Shown here: piece after piece, positions 39,293 to 41,182 of the stretch
Layout of the letters: each line of letters begins with the position of its first letter
How positions within the stretch are numbered: the first letter of the stretch is position 1
Source of the DNA: Chloroflexota bacterium
GTDB lineage: Bacteria; Chloroflexota; Dehalococcoidia; DSGV01
Reading direction: 5' to 3'
Length of the DNA stretch: 41,182 bases
Assembly (NCBI GenBank): GCA_021787985.1
Contig: JAJYLG010000024.1
Span: 1 to 41,182 of the forward strand
Program-made: the position numbers and the translations under genes
The notes under the pieces: model-generated
Seen by the model: only the letters and a program-made list of their open reading frames with translations
Databases searched by the model: none
What the model was told of the DNA's origin: nothing

Positions 39293-40522
39293 ATGCTCAC
39301 GCGACGTGACTTCATCACCAACGGCACCGCGCTCGTCACGCTCGGCGCCGCCGTACCGGGAGTGTTCCGGCGCGCGGTCACCGCGGGCGTGCTGGACGGG
39401 GTTACCTCGGCTGTCTCCCCGGGCAAGACGCTGATCGTCGTGCAGCTCGCCGGTGGAAACGACGGGCTGAACACCGTCATCCCGTACGCGGACGGCGCGT
39501 ACCGCGCCGCCCGGAAGACGATCGGCGTTCCCGAAGAGCAGATCGTGCGACTGGACGACCGAATTGGCCTTCACCCGAAGCTGGCGGCGCTCAAGCAGCT
39601 CTGGGACGCCAAGCAGCTCGCGATCGTGGAAGGGGTCGGCTATCCGGATCCGAACCTGTCGCACTTCACGTCGATGCACATCTGGCAGACGGCCAGTCCC
39701 GACGGGAAGCTGCTCGGCGGCTGGGTCGGGAAGTACCTGGACGGTCTCGAGCGGCACCAGCACGACCCGTTCCACGGGTTCAACGTCGGTGCGGCGGTCG
39801 CCCCGGAGATGACGACGGGCGCGACGCCGATGCCGGCGGTGGCGAACGTGCAGGAGTATCAGCCGCGCTTCGGAGCCGGCGCGGACGGCCAGCAAAAGGA
39901 GCAGGCGCTGCTCAAGCTCTACGAAGCCTATCCAAAGGCTGCCCCGTACGCCGCGCTGCTCGAGACGACGCTCGACGACGTGATGACCACCTCGAAGCAG
40001 GTGCAATCGGCCGCCTCGACGTACAAGCCGGCGGTGCCGTACTCGAAGGACCCGTTCGGCTCGGGGCTGCAACTGCTGGCCGAGGTCGTCGCCTCCGAGC
40101 CGAGCTTGCGCGTTGGCCACATCACGCTGGGCGGCTTCGACACCCACGCCGACCAGGGGCCGACCCAGGAGCGGCTGCTCGACATGCTCGCCAACGGCCT
40201 GGTGGCGTTCATGAAGGACCTCGAGGCCCATGGCAAGGCCGAGGACGTGGTGGTGATGACCTGGAGCGAGTTCGGCCGGCGCGTGCAGGAGAACGCGTCG
40301 GAGGGCACCGACCACGGCACCGCGGCGCCGCTGTTCGTGCTGGGGAAGGCGGTCCGCGGCGGCACGTACGGCGAGCCGCCTTCGCTGACGAACCTGGACT
40401 TCGGCAACCTGCGCTTCACCACGGACTTCCGCGGCGTGTACGCGACGCTGATGGAGAAGTGGCTGCAGGCGCCTTCGGGCACCATCCTGGGCGGTCAGTT
40501 CCCGACGCTTGGCTTCCTATGA
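39293..40522 (+). CDS. Exported DUF1501 protein with twin-arginine signal
   Basis: A 409-residue protein of the DUF1501 family, a relative of alkaline phosphatase/sulfatase folds. The N-terminus LTRRDFITNGTALVTLG is a twin-arginine leader. Family blocks include LIVVQLAGGNDGLNTVIPY, LSHFTSMHIWQTA, GGFDTHADQGPTQERL and MTWSEFGRRVQENASEGTDH, whose Asp, His and Glu residues may bind a metal. ATG 39293 has AAGGAGG upstream at good spacing and follows the DUF1800 gene by 18 nt, so they form an operon. The last 107 nt overlap a frame of the opposite strand that seems to be a broken gene. Confidence 0.93.
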   Translation: MLTRRDFITNGTALVTLGAAVPGVFRRAVTAGVLDGVTSAVSPGKTLIVVQLAGGNDGLNTVIPYADGAYRAARKTIGVPEEQIVRLDDRIGLHPKLAALKQLWDAKQLAIVEGVGYPDPNLSHFTSMHIWQTASPDGKLLGGWVGKYLDGLERHQHDPFHGFNVGAAVAPEMTTGATPMPAVANVQEYQPRFGAGADGQQKEQALLKLYEAYPKAAPYAALLETTLDDVMTTSKQVQSAASTYKPAVPYSKDPFGSGLQLLAEVVASEPSLRVGHITLGGFDTHADQGPTQERLLDMLANGLVAFMKDLEAHGKAEDVVVMTWSEFGRRVQENASEGTDHGTAAPLFVLGKAVRGGTYGEPPSLTNLDFGNLRFTTDFRGVYATLMEKWLQAPSGTILGGQFPTLGFL

Positions 40523-40796
40523 CCGCGCCGGCCGTGGGCGCGGCCCGGCGATCGGCGGCCGCGTAGATGCCGAACGCGCCGCCGCCGTCCTTTGCCACGT
40601 CGATGGCGTACTCGTGCCGTTTCTCTCCCGCACAATGAGGGCACTCCTGCCAGTGCGTGGTGATCGTGAGCCACGTGTTCCACGCCCACGGATAGCGGAA
40701 GTAATCGTGCGCATTGGAGGCACCAGCGGTCGGGGGTTGAAGCTGGGCCGCGAACAGGGCGAGGAGGAGAGCGCTCAAGATGAGGAGGCGCTTCAT
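40416..40796 (-). pseudogene. Probable truncated M23-like exported protein
   Basis: A signal peptide (KRLLILSALLLALFAAQL) is followed by WLTITTHWQECPHC and HEYAIDVAKDGGGAFGIYAA, which resembles the start of M23 (LytM-type) peptidase domains. After this the frame loses similarity, runs into the end of the convergent DUF1501 gene and ends at 40416, without the later His-x-His metal motif. It therefore looks truncated, with its tail lost. ATG 40794-40796 overlaps the stop of the gene upstream by 4 nt. The M23 link is from short similarity only. Confidence 0.45.
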
Positions 40797-41182
40797 GGCA
40801 GCGTGTCCCCCGTCAGCCGCAGGCTCTGGATGACGGCCCAGGCCGCAGCGACATCGGTTGCATCGGCCGGCGTCGCCCGGGAGAGGACGTGGATGTCCAG
40901 CGCCCTCCCGTCCGGGAGCATCACCCTGTAGTCGAAGCCGTACAGATCCTTCAGGTAACCCGAGAGCCCGTCCGCGAGCCGCCCCAGCAGAGTGGTGTGT
41001 AGGGGCGCCATTCTCGCTGCCTGGGCCGGATGCACCAAGAGGTGATCCGCCGGACCCATGCTGAGTTCGACCTTGACGGAGCCTGTCGGCATGCTGTCGC
41101 TGAGTGGCGGGCCCGCGTTATAGGCCGGGTTGGACACCCTGGCCGTGACCACTTCGCTGCTCACGCCGGGCCGCACTATGGC
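40793..41182 (-). CDS. Unknown protein (5' end outside window)
   Basis: The frame is open to the right edge; 129 codons are visible. A GTG at 41174-41176 could be a start but has too little sequence in front to judge. The sequence has SVKVELSMGPADHLLVHPAQ and YGFDYRVMLPDGRALDIHVL, suggesting a mixed alpha/beta domain, without cysteines. I do not recognise a family. It overlaps the next gene by 4 nt (ATGA). Confidence 0.5.
   Translation of the reverse strand, partial: AIVRPGVSSEVVTARVSNPAYNAGPPLSDSMPTGSVKVELSMGPADHLLVHPAQAARMAPLHTTLLGRLADGLSGYLKDLYGFDYRVMLPDGRALDIHVLSRATPADATDVAAAWAVIQSLRLTGDTLP

Noticed and set aside
1-41182. tRNA genes, rRNA genes, CRISPR arrays, insertion sequences, phage genes
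   Set aside because: I looked for T-loop sequences, regularly spaced repeats, transposase and integrase motifs, and found none that I could support.

Overview
The window looks like chromosomal DNA of a very GC-rich bacterium. Strong third-position GC bias, frequent GTG/TTG starts, a likely leaderless gene, a coproporphyrin-type HemQ, and a DUF1800/DUF1501 pair with twin-arginine leaders fit a member of Chloroflexota (Thermomicrobia/Sphaerobacter-like) best. This is inference from gene content; no rRNA or tRNA gene is present to settle it. No phage, insertion sequence, CRISPR array or origin was seen.

Layout. 1-3.4 kb: the start of an IscU/NifU-type scaffold gene, a MidA-type methyltransferase, a divergent MarR regulator, ribosomal protein bS21 and a membrane-anchored protein of unknown function. 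3.4-10.6 kb (all minus strand): acetyl-CoA synthetase, a thioredoxin-fold protein, then a tight cluster of CstA carrier, two paralogous small membrane proteins and two ArsA/Get3-type ATPases. This cluster is the best candidate for an undescribed system: a carrier gene fused in one operon with duplicated small membrane proteins and a pseudo-heterodimeric ATPase, one subunit of which has Asn at the position of the catalytic Asp. 10.7-14 kb: a ModE-like regulator and a complete tungstate ABC importer (tupABC). 14-18.8 kb: a short glycerophosphodiesterase, a GltD-like oxidoreductase, a secreted lipoprotein, a peroxiredoxin and a small protein.

18.8-25.5 kb: a TldE/PmbA protein and a TldD protein separated by a MaoC-type dehydratase pair and an acyltransferase; then a DUF2269 membrane protein and a ferric-reductase-like membrane protein with a small exported partner. 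25.8-29.6 kb: a class III CoA-transferase with a one-base frameshift, a glutaredoxin, and a cysteinyl-tRNA synthetase fused in frame to a family 2 glycosyltransferase domain, the second unusual item. 29.9-30.6 kb: a Phd/VapC-type toxin-antitoxin pair. 30.8-33.2 kb: a patatin-like lipase, about 750 bp of decayed sequence with a LuxR-type HTH relic, and a DUF3800-like protein. 33.3-37.5 kb: a GSA-aminomutase-like transaminase, an alpha/beta hydrolase, HemQ and an aldo/keto reductase. 37.7-40.5 kb: exported DUF1800 and DUF1501 proteins. The right edge holds a probable truncated M23-like exported protein and a partial unknown gene.

Working together: acs, cstA, the CoA-transferase and the MaoC pair point to scavenging of small organic acids and acyl-CoA metabolism. 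tupABC would supply tungsten or molybdenum enzymes. At least four copies of a short GC-rich palindrome (core CCTGCCCCCGCG) lie between genes.
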